Made by a program: the position numbers and the translations under genes. The notes beneath the pieces are model-generated. The model did not search any database. It had not been told where the DNA came from and saw only the letters and a program-made list of their open reading frames with translations. From the NCBI GenBank assembly GCA_964572685.1, contig CAZNFJ010000067.1, forward strand, positions 1 to 5,978: 5,978 bases of DNA, written 5' to 3'. Origin of the DNA: UBA2653 sp964572685. Lineage in GTDB: Bacteria > Pseudomonadota > Gammaproteobacteria > Legionellales > Legionellaceae. The stretch's first letter is position 1; every line of letters starts with the position of its first letter. Of this stretch, positions 1 through 5,961 are shown piece after piece.

Positions 1-271
1 ATTCTTTGGATGAAAGATATGGCTCTTGAGATTTATCAAATAAAAAATTTATCATACCCAACGCATGTATGATTCCAGCCGACCAAGTATTACTTCGTCC
101 AGATAATAATGGTGATGGCCTCTTTCTGGCTAATTTAGCTGCTAACTCTTGAGCTAATTCGTAGTATTCCTCATTTAAATGCTCTTCGCTCAATTTTTTA
201 ACGATATCCATTATTTCAGTAAATTTCTCCTGAAGAGCATCAGGAATGTTTTGTATTTTTTTATTATTCAC
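1..271 (-). CDS. DUF6398-domain protein, N-terminal part (cut by window edge)
   Basis: A 90-codon open frame runs from a GTG start at 271 leftward off the window, so the C-terminus is missing. The start is supported by an AGGA ribosome-binding site seven bases upstream (TAGGAACACCGC then GTG). The visible protein begins with a helical, acidic stretch (about residues 9-45), then the motif AAKLARKRPSPLLSGRSNTW (44-63), then AGIIHALGMINFLFDKSQEP (65-84). I recognise this pattern from memory as DUF6398, a small domain found alone or attached to plasmid pRiA4b ORF-3-like proteins; its biochemical function is unknown to me. It is transcribed away from the Tn3-type operon and shares a 122-base control region with it, so it may be a transposon passenger. 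No signal peptide or membrane segment is seen in the visible part. Confidence 0.75.
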   Translation of the reverse strand, partial: MNNKKIQNIPDALQEKFTEIMDIVKKLSEEHLNEEYYELAQELAAKLARKRPSPLLSGRSNTWSAGIIHALGMINFLFDKSQEPYLSSKE

Positions 272-297
272 GCGGTGTTCCTATTTAAAATTTGTGG

Positions 298-326
298 TTG
301 ATATTATCATCGGATTTAGGTAGATT
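298..326 (+). promoter_or_regulatory. Candidate sigma-70 promoter of the transposase-recombinase operon
   Basis: A -35 box TTGATA (298-303, five of six consensus bases) and a -10 box TAGATT (321-326, four of six) are separated by exactly 17 bases. Transcription would start near 333, about 60 bases before the transposase ATG. The -35 box begins inside the left arm of the inverted repeat, so a protein bound there would be expected to block the promoter. Confidence 0.4.
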
Positions 327-330
327 ACAA
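303..330 (-). promoter_or_regulatory. Candidate divergent promoter of the DUF6398 gene
   Basis: Read on the minus strand, a -35 box TTGTAA (330-325, four of six consensus bases) is followed after 16 bases by a -10 box GATAAT (308-303, five of six). It mirrors the plus-strand promoter: each -35 box starts with the TTG at the inner edge of one arm of the inverted repeat. The two promoters overlap almost completely, so they probably compete or are controlled together. Confidence 0.35.
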
Positions 331-359
331 TCACAAATTTAAAGAAATATAGTCATTTG

Positions 360-387
360 AGTTCCGACTCTGGCTATTCTAGGAACT
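360..387 (+). promoter_or_regulatory. Transposase ribosome-binding site with possible masking hairpin
   Basis: AGGA at 381-384, nine bases before the ATG at 394, is the best ribosome-binding site for the transposase. Bases 382-387 (GGAACT) are a perfect complement of AGTTCC at 360-365, allowing a six-pair stem with a 16-base loop that would hide most of the site. Weak translation is common for transposases, but this short stem with a long loop may be only marginally stable. Confidence 0.35.
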
Positions 388-393
388 GAGAAA

Positions 394-3303
394 ATGAGTG
401 CCATCAATTTAACAATCAATGAATTTGATCTGACCCAAGAAGAAATTGGCTTTATAAAGACAAGGCATTCAAGCAAGCAATTGGCATTTGCTTTACTTTT
501 TAAGTATTACCAAAAAAGTAATCAATTCATCAGCGATTTAACAAAACTACCTGTTTTTCTTATCAATCAAGTTGCAGATCAACTTAATATTCCACCTGTT
601 ATTAGTGAAATATCATCAAGAACATACGGTAATTATATTTCACTGATTAGGCAATATTTTAAAACCTCATTCTCTAAAAAAACACATTATAAAGAGCTTG
701 AAATATGGATAAAGGATGTACTTCTGCCCACTCATCACCTAGCCGACCAAGAAATTAAAAATCAAGCTATCCTGTATTTAAAAGAAAAGAGCATTGAATC
801 CTTTAAAGAAAAAACAATGGCACGCATTATTCTTGATGCCACCAATGCATTTGAGTGCAGACTATTTGAAAACCTTCAAACTAGCTTGTCTACAGAAGAT
901 GAGGCTCAATTAAATGGGTTACTATTGCCATACAAAGAAGGCTTGTCATATTTAGGTTGGATAAATAAAGAAATTAACAACCCATCACTTGATTCAATAT
1001 TGAAGTTAATGGAACAGTTATCCATTTTAAATCGATTTAATTTTGATATAGCCACTATTCAAGCCATTCCAAGAAAAAGAATCGTACATTATTCGCAAGC
1101 CTTTACCCGTTTAAATCCTAGTGATTTAAAACAAATGACTGATAATAAGCGTTGCGCTCATTCATTTATGTATTGCCATACAAGAAAAGAAGAGATAATC
1201 GATAAAACAATCGATATGTTTAATCGTATTATTCGTAATGTGATCCATAAATCAGAAAAGCGTGTGGTGAGAAAGCTTATTAATGATGTGAAAAAGGTCT
1301 ACGGTAAAGACACCATCCTATTTAATATAGCTGAAATATGCTTAGAGCAACCAGATGGTACAATCAGAGACAAAATTTTTCCTATTATTGGTCAGGACAA
1401 GTTAAAAAACATCATTGATGAATATAAGAAAAAAGGACCAAAATACCAAAGTCTTCTGCATCAGCAAATTAGAAGTTCTTATGCCAGTCATTATCGACGA
1501 ATGATTCAACCACTATTAGAAAATGTGGTTTTTCGTTCTAATAACTCTGAGTATCAGCCAATTCTCGACGCACTGGCGCTGATAAAAAAATATTTTGACA
1601 GCAACAAAATTAATTTTCCAGACGATGAAGATGTACCTATTGATTGTTTGCCGGATAAATGGAAAAAACGCATTGTGGATCCGGTTAGTGGTAAAATTAA
1701 GCGAATTTGTTATGAAGTCTATATTTTAAAAAAACTTGCAGACAGGATCAGGTGTCGCGAAATATGGATTGAGGGATCGTTTAAACATAGAAACCCAGAT
1801 GAAGATTTACCGAGTAACTTTGAAGAAAATAAAGCAGCGTATTTTGATGATCTTTCTTTGCCCCTTGATGGTGATCAATTTATTGAACAATTAAAACAAC
1901 GCCATGTCAGCGCATTAACTGCTTTAAATGACAGTCTCCCCAAAAATACAAAAGTTAAGATTAGCTCTCAACATGGCGGTCGTATTATTGTAACTCCACT
2001 TACAGCTCAAGCAGAATCAAACAATATTGGAGTTATCAAAAAACATTTGCAGGAAAAATGGGAAGGAACCAATCTCATTGATATGATTAAAGAAGTTGAT
2101 TTAGAAAATCAATTCACTCAAGACTTTATTTCTTATGGCCAAAAGATCTATTTAAAACCGCATGAAATTTCAGAAAGGATTTTACTGACTATCTTTGGCC
2201 TGGGAACAAATGTGGGGTTAAAACACATGTGCGCTGGGAATGCTCATGTGAATGAGCATCAGTTGCGGCACATTAAAAACTATTTTCTATCGACTGACAA
2301 TTTAAAAAATGCACTAAGTAAGGTAGCAAATGCATTATTTAAGATTAGATTAGAAGAGATATGGGGTGGCATGCCAATAGCGGTTGCTAGTGATTCAACT
2401 CAATTTTCAGCTTATTTTCAAAATTTGATTTCAGAATATCATAATCGCTATGGAGGAAGAGGCGTAATGATATATTGGCATGTGGAAAAAAATGCCTGTT
2501 GCATCCATTCACAATTAAAAAGTGTATCAAGCTCAGAAGTTTCTGCCATGATTGAAGGTGTCTTAAGACACTGTACTGAAATGTCGGTTCAAAAAAATTA
2601 TGTTGATACACATGGTCAAAGCGAGGTTGGCTTTGCATTTGCACATCTTCTTGGATTTTCACTCATGCCACGGCTTGCCAATTTGAATAAACAAAGATTG
2701 GCACAATGTGAACTTGGAGATTATCAAAAGTATACAAATCTACAAGCCGTACTGACAGACACTATTAATTGGCAATTAATTAAAGAGCAATATAGCCAAA
2801 TTGTAAAATATACTGCTGCAATGAAAGCCGGTCATACCGATCCAGAATCTATTCTCAGACGCTTTAATCAAAACAACTTGAAACATCCAGCCTATTTGGC
2901 ATTATCACAATTGGGTAAAGTATTAAAAACCATCTTCATTTGTGAATATTTAATGCATGAATCTATCAGACAAGAAATTCAAGAAGGATTGAATGTAGTT
3001 GAGCTTTGGAATGGTGTCAGCAAATTTATTTTTTATGGTCGTTCAGGAGAAATTTCTTCTAACCATGAGAAAGCGCAGACATTATCAGTGTTGTCTTTAC
3101 ATCTAGTACAACTGTCAATGGTATATATCAATACATTAATGATCCAGCAAATAATAGAAGAACATGGACTAAAAAATAAATTAACAAAGGAAGATAAAAG
3201 GGCATTAACCCCTCTTATTTATGAGCATGTAAATCCATATGGCTTATTTCCTCTGGATTTATCAACGCGCTTACCTCATCTTCACTATAGGGTGGCGGCA
3301 TAA
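394..3303 (+). CDS. tnpA: Tn3-family transposase
   Basis: This 969-residue protein would carry out replicative transposition: it nicks the transposon ends and joins them to target DNA, giving a cointegrate. The length matches complete family members (about 950-1,000 residues). The N-terminus (about residues 8-170) resembles the DUF4158 end-binding domain, including RTYGNYISLIRQYF near residue 90. The C-terminal DDE domain covers about residues 560-950. The acidic residues visible are D667 (ASDSTQF), D738 (YVDTHGQSE) and most likely E870 (GLNVVELWNG). The D-D spacing of 71 and D-E spacing of 132 agree with Tn3/Tn4430 as I remember them. The conserved GRSGE (882-886) follows. The ATG at 394 has AGGA nine bases upstream. 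The stop shares one base with the recombinase start. The frame is intact with all key residues, so the enzyme may be functional if terminal repeats exist. Confidence 0.95.
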   Translation: MSAINLTINEFDLTQEEIGFIKTRHSSKQLAFALLFKYYQKSNQFISDLTKLPVFLINQVADQLNIPPVISEISSRTYGNYISLIRQYFKTSFSKKTHYKELEIWIKDVLLPTHHLADQEIKNQAILYLKEKSIESFKEKTMARIILDATNAFECRLFENLQTSLSTEDEAQLNGLLLPYKEGLSYLGWINKEINNPSLDSILKLMEQLSILNRFNFDIATIQAIPRKRIVHYSQAFTRLNPSDLKQMTDNKRCAHSFMYCHTRKEEIIDKTIDMFNRIIRNVIHKSEKRVVRKLINDVKKVYGKDTILFNIAEICLEQPDGTIRDKIFPIIGQDKLKNIIDEYKKKGPKYQSLLHQQIRSSYASHYRRMIQPLLENVVFRSNNSEYQPILDALALIKKYFDSNKINFPDDEDVPIDCLPDKWKKRIVDPVSGKIKRICYEVYILKKLADRIRCREIWIEGSFKHRNPDEDLPSNFEENKAAYFDDLSLPLDGDQFIEQLKQRHVSALTALNDSLPKNTKVKISSQHGGRIIVTPLTAQAESNNIGVIKKHLQEKWEGTNLIDMIKEVDLENQFTQDFISYGQKIYLKPHEISERILLTIFGLGTNVGLKHMCAGNAHVNEHQLRHIKNYFLSTDNLKNALSKVANALFKIRLEEIWGGMPIAVASDSTQFSAYFQNLISEYHNRYGGRGVMIYWHVEKNACCIHSQLKSVSSSEVSAMIEGVLRHCTEMSVQKNYVDTHGQSEVGFAFAHLLGFSLMPRLANLNKQRLAQCELGDYQKYTNLQAVLTDTINWQLIKEQYSQIVKYTAAMKAGHTDPESILRRFNQNNLKHPAYLALSQLGKVLKTIFICEYLMHESIRQEIQEGLNVVELWNGVSKFIFYGRSGEISSNHEKAQTLSVLSLHLVQLSMVYINTLMIQQIIEEHGLKNKLTKEDKRALTPLIYEHVNPYGLFPLDLSTRLPHLHYRVAA
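3289..3295 (+). promoter_or_regulatory. Ribosome-binding site of the tyrosine recombinase
   Basis: The purine-rich AGGGTGG lies inside the last codons of the transposase gene, seven bases before the recombinase ATG at 3303. With the TAATG stop-start overlap it indicates translational coupling of the two genes. Confidence 0.5.
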
Positions 3304-4004
3304 TGGAACGAATTTCAGCTAAAAAAATGGCTCAAAAGGTTTCAAATTTGCTTAAAGCACAGAATCCTAATTATGATTATCTTCGAGACGTGTTTCGCTT
3401 TGTAAGAGAAAATCTTAATATCGAGGTCACCACAACACCCAAGCGCTTACCTTATGTGCCTACTGAAGAAGAAATCAGGCTTTTTTATAAAACGGTCTGG
3501 GAGTCTCACGATATTGTTCCTATGCTTATTGTTAAGGTTTTGCTTTATACGGGAGTAAGAGTTAGTGAATTAATCAACATACAATTAATCGATGTTGATT
3601 TAACGAATTGTCGGATAAAAATTAATCAAGGAAAAGGTAAAAAAGATAGAATAGTACCTTTTTCACCAGCATTTAAAGAAACTCTGGCACTTCATATAAA
3701 ACAATATAAAAATGAAAATAGACTTTTTCTATTTGAGTCAGGATTTCGTCGTCACTATACAGATCGAGGAATCAGAAAAATTTTGATGAGGTATACTAAG
3801 CTGGCTGGTATTGAGCGATCAATCTCACCTCATAAATTAAGACATTTTTTGTTTACTTGGCTTAAGAAGAAAAATATTGATGATGCCTTTATTCAGCCTT
3901 ATTCCGGGCATGCGAAAAGAGACTCTCTGGAAATTTATTCAAAATTAAGTTTGGCTGATGCACAAGATAAATATAATGATGTTATAGGAGACTTCCCAAT
4001 CTGA
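3303..4004 (+). CDS. Small tyrosine recombinase (likely cointegrate resolvase)
   Basis: This 233-residue tyrosine-family site-specific recombinase has the complete catalytic set: R86 (TGVRVSEL), K111 in the beta-hairpin (GKGKKDR), H177 and R180 (SPHKLRH), H203 (YSGHAKR) and nucleophile Y212 (LEIYSKLS). Only about 52 residues precede the catalytic domain (XerD-type enzymes have about 110), so the SAM-like arm-binding domain is about half the usual size. The gene starts in the stop codon of the Tn3-type transposase gene, so the two are co-expressed. By analogy with TnpI of Tn4430 it probably resolves cointegrates at a site in the upstream control region. I give no symbol because the gene order (transposase first) and short length differ from classical tnpI. 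It could instead be a stand-alone phage-type integrase captured by the transposon, but the one-base overlap argues against that. Confidence 0.9.
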   Translation: MERISAKKMAQKVSNLLKAQNPNYDYLRDVFRFVRENLNIEVTTTPKRLPYVPTEEEIRLFYKTVWESHDIVPMLIVKVLLYTGVRVSELINIQLIDVDLTNCRIKINQGKGKKDRIVPFSPAFKETLALHIKQYKNENRLFLFESGFRRHYTDRGIRKILMRYTKLAGIERSISPHKLRHFLFTWLKKKNIDDAFIQPYSGHAKRDSLEIYSKLSLADAQDKYNDVIGDFPI

Positions 4005-4039
4005 TATTTTAAATTTTTGCATCAGGGCGCAAGTTCCGG
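4005..4039 (+). other. Tail of the Tn3-type operon before the next element
   Basis: Only 35 bases separate the recombinase stop from the IS6-like terminus. They are AT-rich at first, then GC-richer (GGGCGC). CTGAT (4002-4006) and ATCAG (4021-4025) could pair weakly around a long loop, but no real terminator (stem plus T run) is present. No Tn3-type right-end repeat ending in CCCC is found. If the IS6-like end starts at 4040, its 8-base target duplication would be AGTTCCGG (4032-4039). Confidence 0.4.
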
Positions 4040-4106
4040 GGTTCTGTCGCAAAAGATTTCGTGAGCGATGGTCGGATTTATTTTGGGCAAACTTATGCTG
4101 CAAGAC
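4040..4106 (-). mobile_element. Probable IS6-family element end, cut by the next IS
   Basis: The sequence GGTTCTGTCGCAAAAG (4040-4055) closely resembles terminal repeats of IS6-family elements, which I recall as GGTTCTGTTGCAAAG or GGCTCTGTTGCAAAG. Reading inward on the minus strand, a frame ends with CTT GCA GCA TAA (4104-4093), that is Leu-Ala-Ala-stop. Many IS6-family transposases end this way, with the stop about 50 bases from the terminus, as here. The coding remnant is cut after this point by the IS starting at 4107, so only the C-terminal tip and the end repeat are in the window. The rest should lie beyond 5978 if this was a simple insertion. Family assignment rests on a short stretch. 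An alternative is a Tn3-type GGGG end (4038-4041), but it would face away from the Tn3 genes. Confidence 0.45.
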
Positions 4107-4123
4107 CAGCGGTTCCCGCCAAC
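4107..4123 (+). repeat. Left terminal inverted repeat of the IS
   Basis: CAGCGGTTCCCGCCAAC is identical to the reverse complement of 5962-5978. Similarity stops at base 18, so the repeat is 17 bp. Inside it GGTT and AACC (4111-4124) can pair around CCCGCC. Confidence 0.9.
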
Positions 4124-4137
4124 CCATCAACTCTCAG

Positions 4138-4149
4138 CCAGTAGTGGCG
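4138..4149 (+). repeat. Subterminal CCAGTAGT-GGCG motif, left end
   Basis: CCAGTAGTGGCG recurs at the right end as CCAGTAGTTGGCG (5956-5968) in the same orientation with one extra T, where it runs into the right terminal repeat. Its TGGCG could pair with CGCCA of the left terminal repeat (4117-4121). It may be a transposase contact or a fold-back structure. The role is inferred. Confidence 0.4.
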
Positions 4150-4163
4150 TATTGATAGTTGCT

Positions 4164-4191
4164 TTCGCAGACTTTTTTGGTATTGTATAGT
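4164..4191 (+). promoter_or_regulatory. Candidate promoter of the IS transposase
   Basis: A -10 box TATAGT (4186-4191, five of six consensus bases) is preceded by a weak -35 box TTCGCA (4164-4169, four of six) with a 16-base spacer. The predicted transcript start near 4198 leaves under 20 bases before the ATG at 4215, so the leader would be very short. Confidence 0.3.
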
Positions 4192-4214
4192 TTTTTTATG
4201 ATATCAAGCAAAGG

Positions 4215-5798
4215 ATGTTTACATTGTTGTCAAGGAAACATTTATCAGCAAACGGTTTATTAAGTGTTGTACACTCACAATTTAAGAAAATCAAGTCACC
4301 CCGAGAATTAGCAAAGCGTTCAAAACCCATAGCATTAACCGACTGCCTAATGTCCGGGGTCGCGATGTTTGGATTGAAATTTCCGTCTTTATTGAAGTTT
4401 GATGAGGCGAAAGAAGAGTTAGAGCTGAAACACAATTTACGTACGCTATATCATGTAGAACAAGCACCAAGTGATACCTATATGAGAGAGCGCTGTGATG
4501 AAGTTGACCCTCGCGAAGTAAGACAAGCATTCAAGGCTGTTTTTTCGTGCGTACAGCGCGGGAAAGGGTTGGAGGCCTTTCAGTATGTAGATCAACATTA
4601 TTTATTGGCTGGGGATGGTACCGGATTTTTCTCATCGGATGTAGTGCATTGCAAAAATTGTTGCGTAAAACATTACAACCAATGCCATGTTAAAATCCAG
4701 GGATATGTCCCTAGCGACGCTTCAAAATACAAAAAGAATACATACATTTTAGTCAAAAACTCAAAACAACCATGGGAATTGCATTGTATTGATCATGAGC
4801 GAAAAATCACAAAGCATGATCCATGTGTCATAGATGGATTGCAGGCGGTCTTAGCGGATAAATCCAGAAACAATCTTTCAAAAGAGGAAAAAGAGCAGAT
4901 AAAAGGGGTGATTGCAGAACATTATAAAACAAAGCATCCAGCAGAGGATGTTTCCTATTACCACAATATGTTTTGCGCAGCAGTTGTTCATCCTGACAAC
5001 AGAATTGTGTTGCCGCTCGCGCCTGAGCCCATTATGAAAGCGGATGGTTTTACAAAAAATGATTGTGAACGCAATGCTGCAAAGCGATTATATGCGGATG
5101 CTAAGCGTGAACATCCGCATATGAAATTTATTGTTGTAGAAGATAGCTTGGCATCTAATGTGCCTCATTTGACCGATTTAAGCAGGTTAAATATGCGGTA
5201 CATTGTTGGCGCAAAACCTGGTGACCATAAATTTCTATTTAATTTCATTAAAACGGCCTTATGCACCGAATACACCCATCAAACAAAAGATGGTACGACT
5301 CACAGATATCGCTATATCAATCAAGTACAATTGAACAAAAGTTATGATGATTTTAAAGTGAATTTTCTTGAATATTGGGAAACAAATAAACAAGGTGAAC
5401 AACAACATTTTTGCTGGGTCACCGATCTCACAATTACTAATGATAATGTTTATCAAATCATGCGGGGAGGACGCGTTAATTGGCGAATTGAGAATAATGC
5501 ATTTAATACACTGAAGAACCAAGGCTATAATTTTTCACATAATTTTGGGCATGGGTACGCTAATCTATGCTCTGTGTTTGGCATGCTCTTGATGCTGGCT
5601 TTCTTTATTGACCAAGTGCAAGAGCTGTGCTGTCCTCTATTTAAAGCTGCGCGCGCAAAATTTAAATCCAGAACAAGTCTCTGGGAAAAAATGCGCGGTA
5701 TGTTTAAGGAGTATCTCATCGATTCGTGGGATGATATGTTTAATGCAATTGCTTATGGACGTCGAAATCCAACAAAACTTACACCTAATACGGGTTGA
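4215..5798 (+). CDS. IS4-superfamily / ISNCY-like DDE transposase with internal insertion
   Basis: This 527-residue transposase would cut and join the ends of the surrounding IS. The RNase-H-fold motifs are clear: D134 in AGDGTGFFSS, D310 in VVEDSLASN, and E426 in NWRIENNAFNTLKNQGYNF. Further family motifs are CKNCCVKHY (146-154), APEPIMKADGFTKNDCERNAAKR (269-291), GAKPGDHKF (332-340) and HNFGHGY (442-448), with a hydrophobic stretch at 451-466. Between CCVKHY and SYYHN, residues about 156-245 form a charged segment that I do not recall in shorter relatives, where these motifs are nearly adjacent. The start is uncertain. AAGG abuts the ATG at 4215, while TTG at 4224 has AAAGGA eight bases upstream and would remove three residues. 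An in-frame stop at 4188 rules out a longer form. The frame is otherwise intact. Confidence 0.9.
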   Translation: MFTLLSRKHLSANGLLSVVHSQFKKIKSPRELAKRSKPIALTDCLMSGVAMFGLKFPSLLKFDEAKEELELKHNLRTLYHVEQAPSDTYMRERCDEVDPREVRQAFKAVFSCVQRGKGLEAFQYVDQHYLLAGDGTGFFSSDVVHCKNCCVKHYNQCHVKIQGYVPSDASKYKKNTYILVKNSKQPWELHCIDHERKITKHDPCVIDGLQAVLADKSRNNLSKEEKEQIKGVIAEHYKTKHPAEDVSYYHNMFCAAVVHPDNRIVLPLAPEPIMKADGFTKNDCERNAAKRLYADAKREHPHMKFIVVEDSLASNVPHLTDLSRLNMRYIVGAKPGDHKFLFNFIKTALCTEYTHQTKDGTTHRYRYINQVQLNKSYDDFKVNFLEYWETNKQGEQQHFCWVTDLTITNDNVYQIMRGGRVNWRIENNAFNTLKNQGYNFSHNFGHGYANLCSVFGMLLMLAFFIDQVQELCCPLFKAARAKFKSRTSLWEKMRGMFKEYLIDSWDDMFNAIAYGRRNPTKLTPNTG

Positions 5799-5961
5799 CC
5801 ATAGCGCTTTCAACACGAATGTGAAAAATGCTAAATTGGTTTCAGTGAAAATTATGGACGGTTTTATATGGTCGGTGGTGACTGATCGATGCTCGCTCGT
5901 CCTTGAAATTCAAACTTCAACGATCCAATTATATGACTGTTAACTTACTGAACATCCAGTA
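5799..5961. other. Non-coding 3' region of the IS
   Basis: These 163 bases lie between the transposase stop and the right terminal repeat. Frames crossing the region begin in the shadow of the transposase gene and show no recognisable protein. Small symmetric stretches occur (TTTCAGTGAAA near 5840, TTGAAATTCAA near 5905), but there is no convincing terminator stem followed by T residues. The 3' part carries the subterminal CCAGTAGTTGGCG motif. I see nothing else. Confidence 0.5.

Larger units (their letters stand above)
288..340. repeat. 13-bp imperfect inverted repeat, candidate recombinase site or operator
   Basis: The arms are AAATTTGTGGTTG (288-300) and CAATCACAAATTT (328-340). The second, reverse-complemented, reads AAATTTGTGATTG, so 12 of 13 positions match around a 27-base spacer. 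The repeat lies between the divergent DUF6398 and transposase genes. In Tn3-family elements that use a tyrosine recombinase (Tn4430, Tn5401, Tn4651), the resolution site is built on inverted repeats in the promoter region of the recombinase or transposase genes. Position and symmetry fit such a site or an operator. The spacer is longer than the 6-8 bp normally exchanged by tyrosine recombinases, so the true core may be inside it. Function is inferred. Confidence 0.5.
288..4004 (+). mobile_element. Tn3-family transposition module with tyrosine recombinase (termini not seen)
   Basis: This groups the inverted-repeat control region, the Tn3-type transposase and the tyrosine recombinase. It is the replicative-transposition core of a Tn3-family element of the kind that uses a tyrosine recombinase in place of a serine resolvase. 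The coordinates mark only the recognisable core. No 38-bp Tn3-type terminal repeat (outermost GGGG, mirrored) is visible at 272-393 or, in the correct orientation, at 4005-4106. The element may extend leftward through the DUF6398 gene. Its right end may have been displaced by the IS6-like sequence that begins about 35 bases after the recombinase stop. Confidence 0.6.

Noticed and set aside
2387..2662. Minus-strand open frame inside the transposase gene
   Set aside because: It is antisense to the conserved catalytic region of tnpA and has no family resemblance.
4002..4025. CTGAT / ATCAG as a transcription terminator after the recombinase gene
   Set aside because: It has only five base pairs around a 14-base AT-rich loop and no T run after the stem.
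4038..4075. GGGG-initiated sequence as the right 38-bp terminal repeat of the Tn3 module
   Set aside because: The outermost GGGG faces left, so the element it bounds would extend to the right. A right end of the Tn3 module must read as the mirror image, ending in CCCC. The IS6-type terminus explains it better.
3945..4130. Minus-strand frame crossing the recombinase end, the IS6-like end and the IS end
   Set aside because: It spans three unrelated segments including the left IS repeat, so it is a product of the junctions. The minus-strand frame ending in Leu-Ala-Ala-stop is a different one.
5608..5943. A 111-codon plus-strand frame at the end of the IS
   Set aside because: More than half is an out-of-frame shadow of the transposase gene. 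The rest has no recognisable motif or convincing ribosome-binding site.
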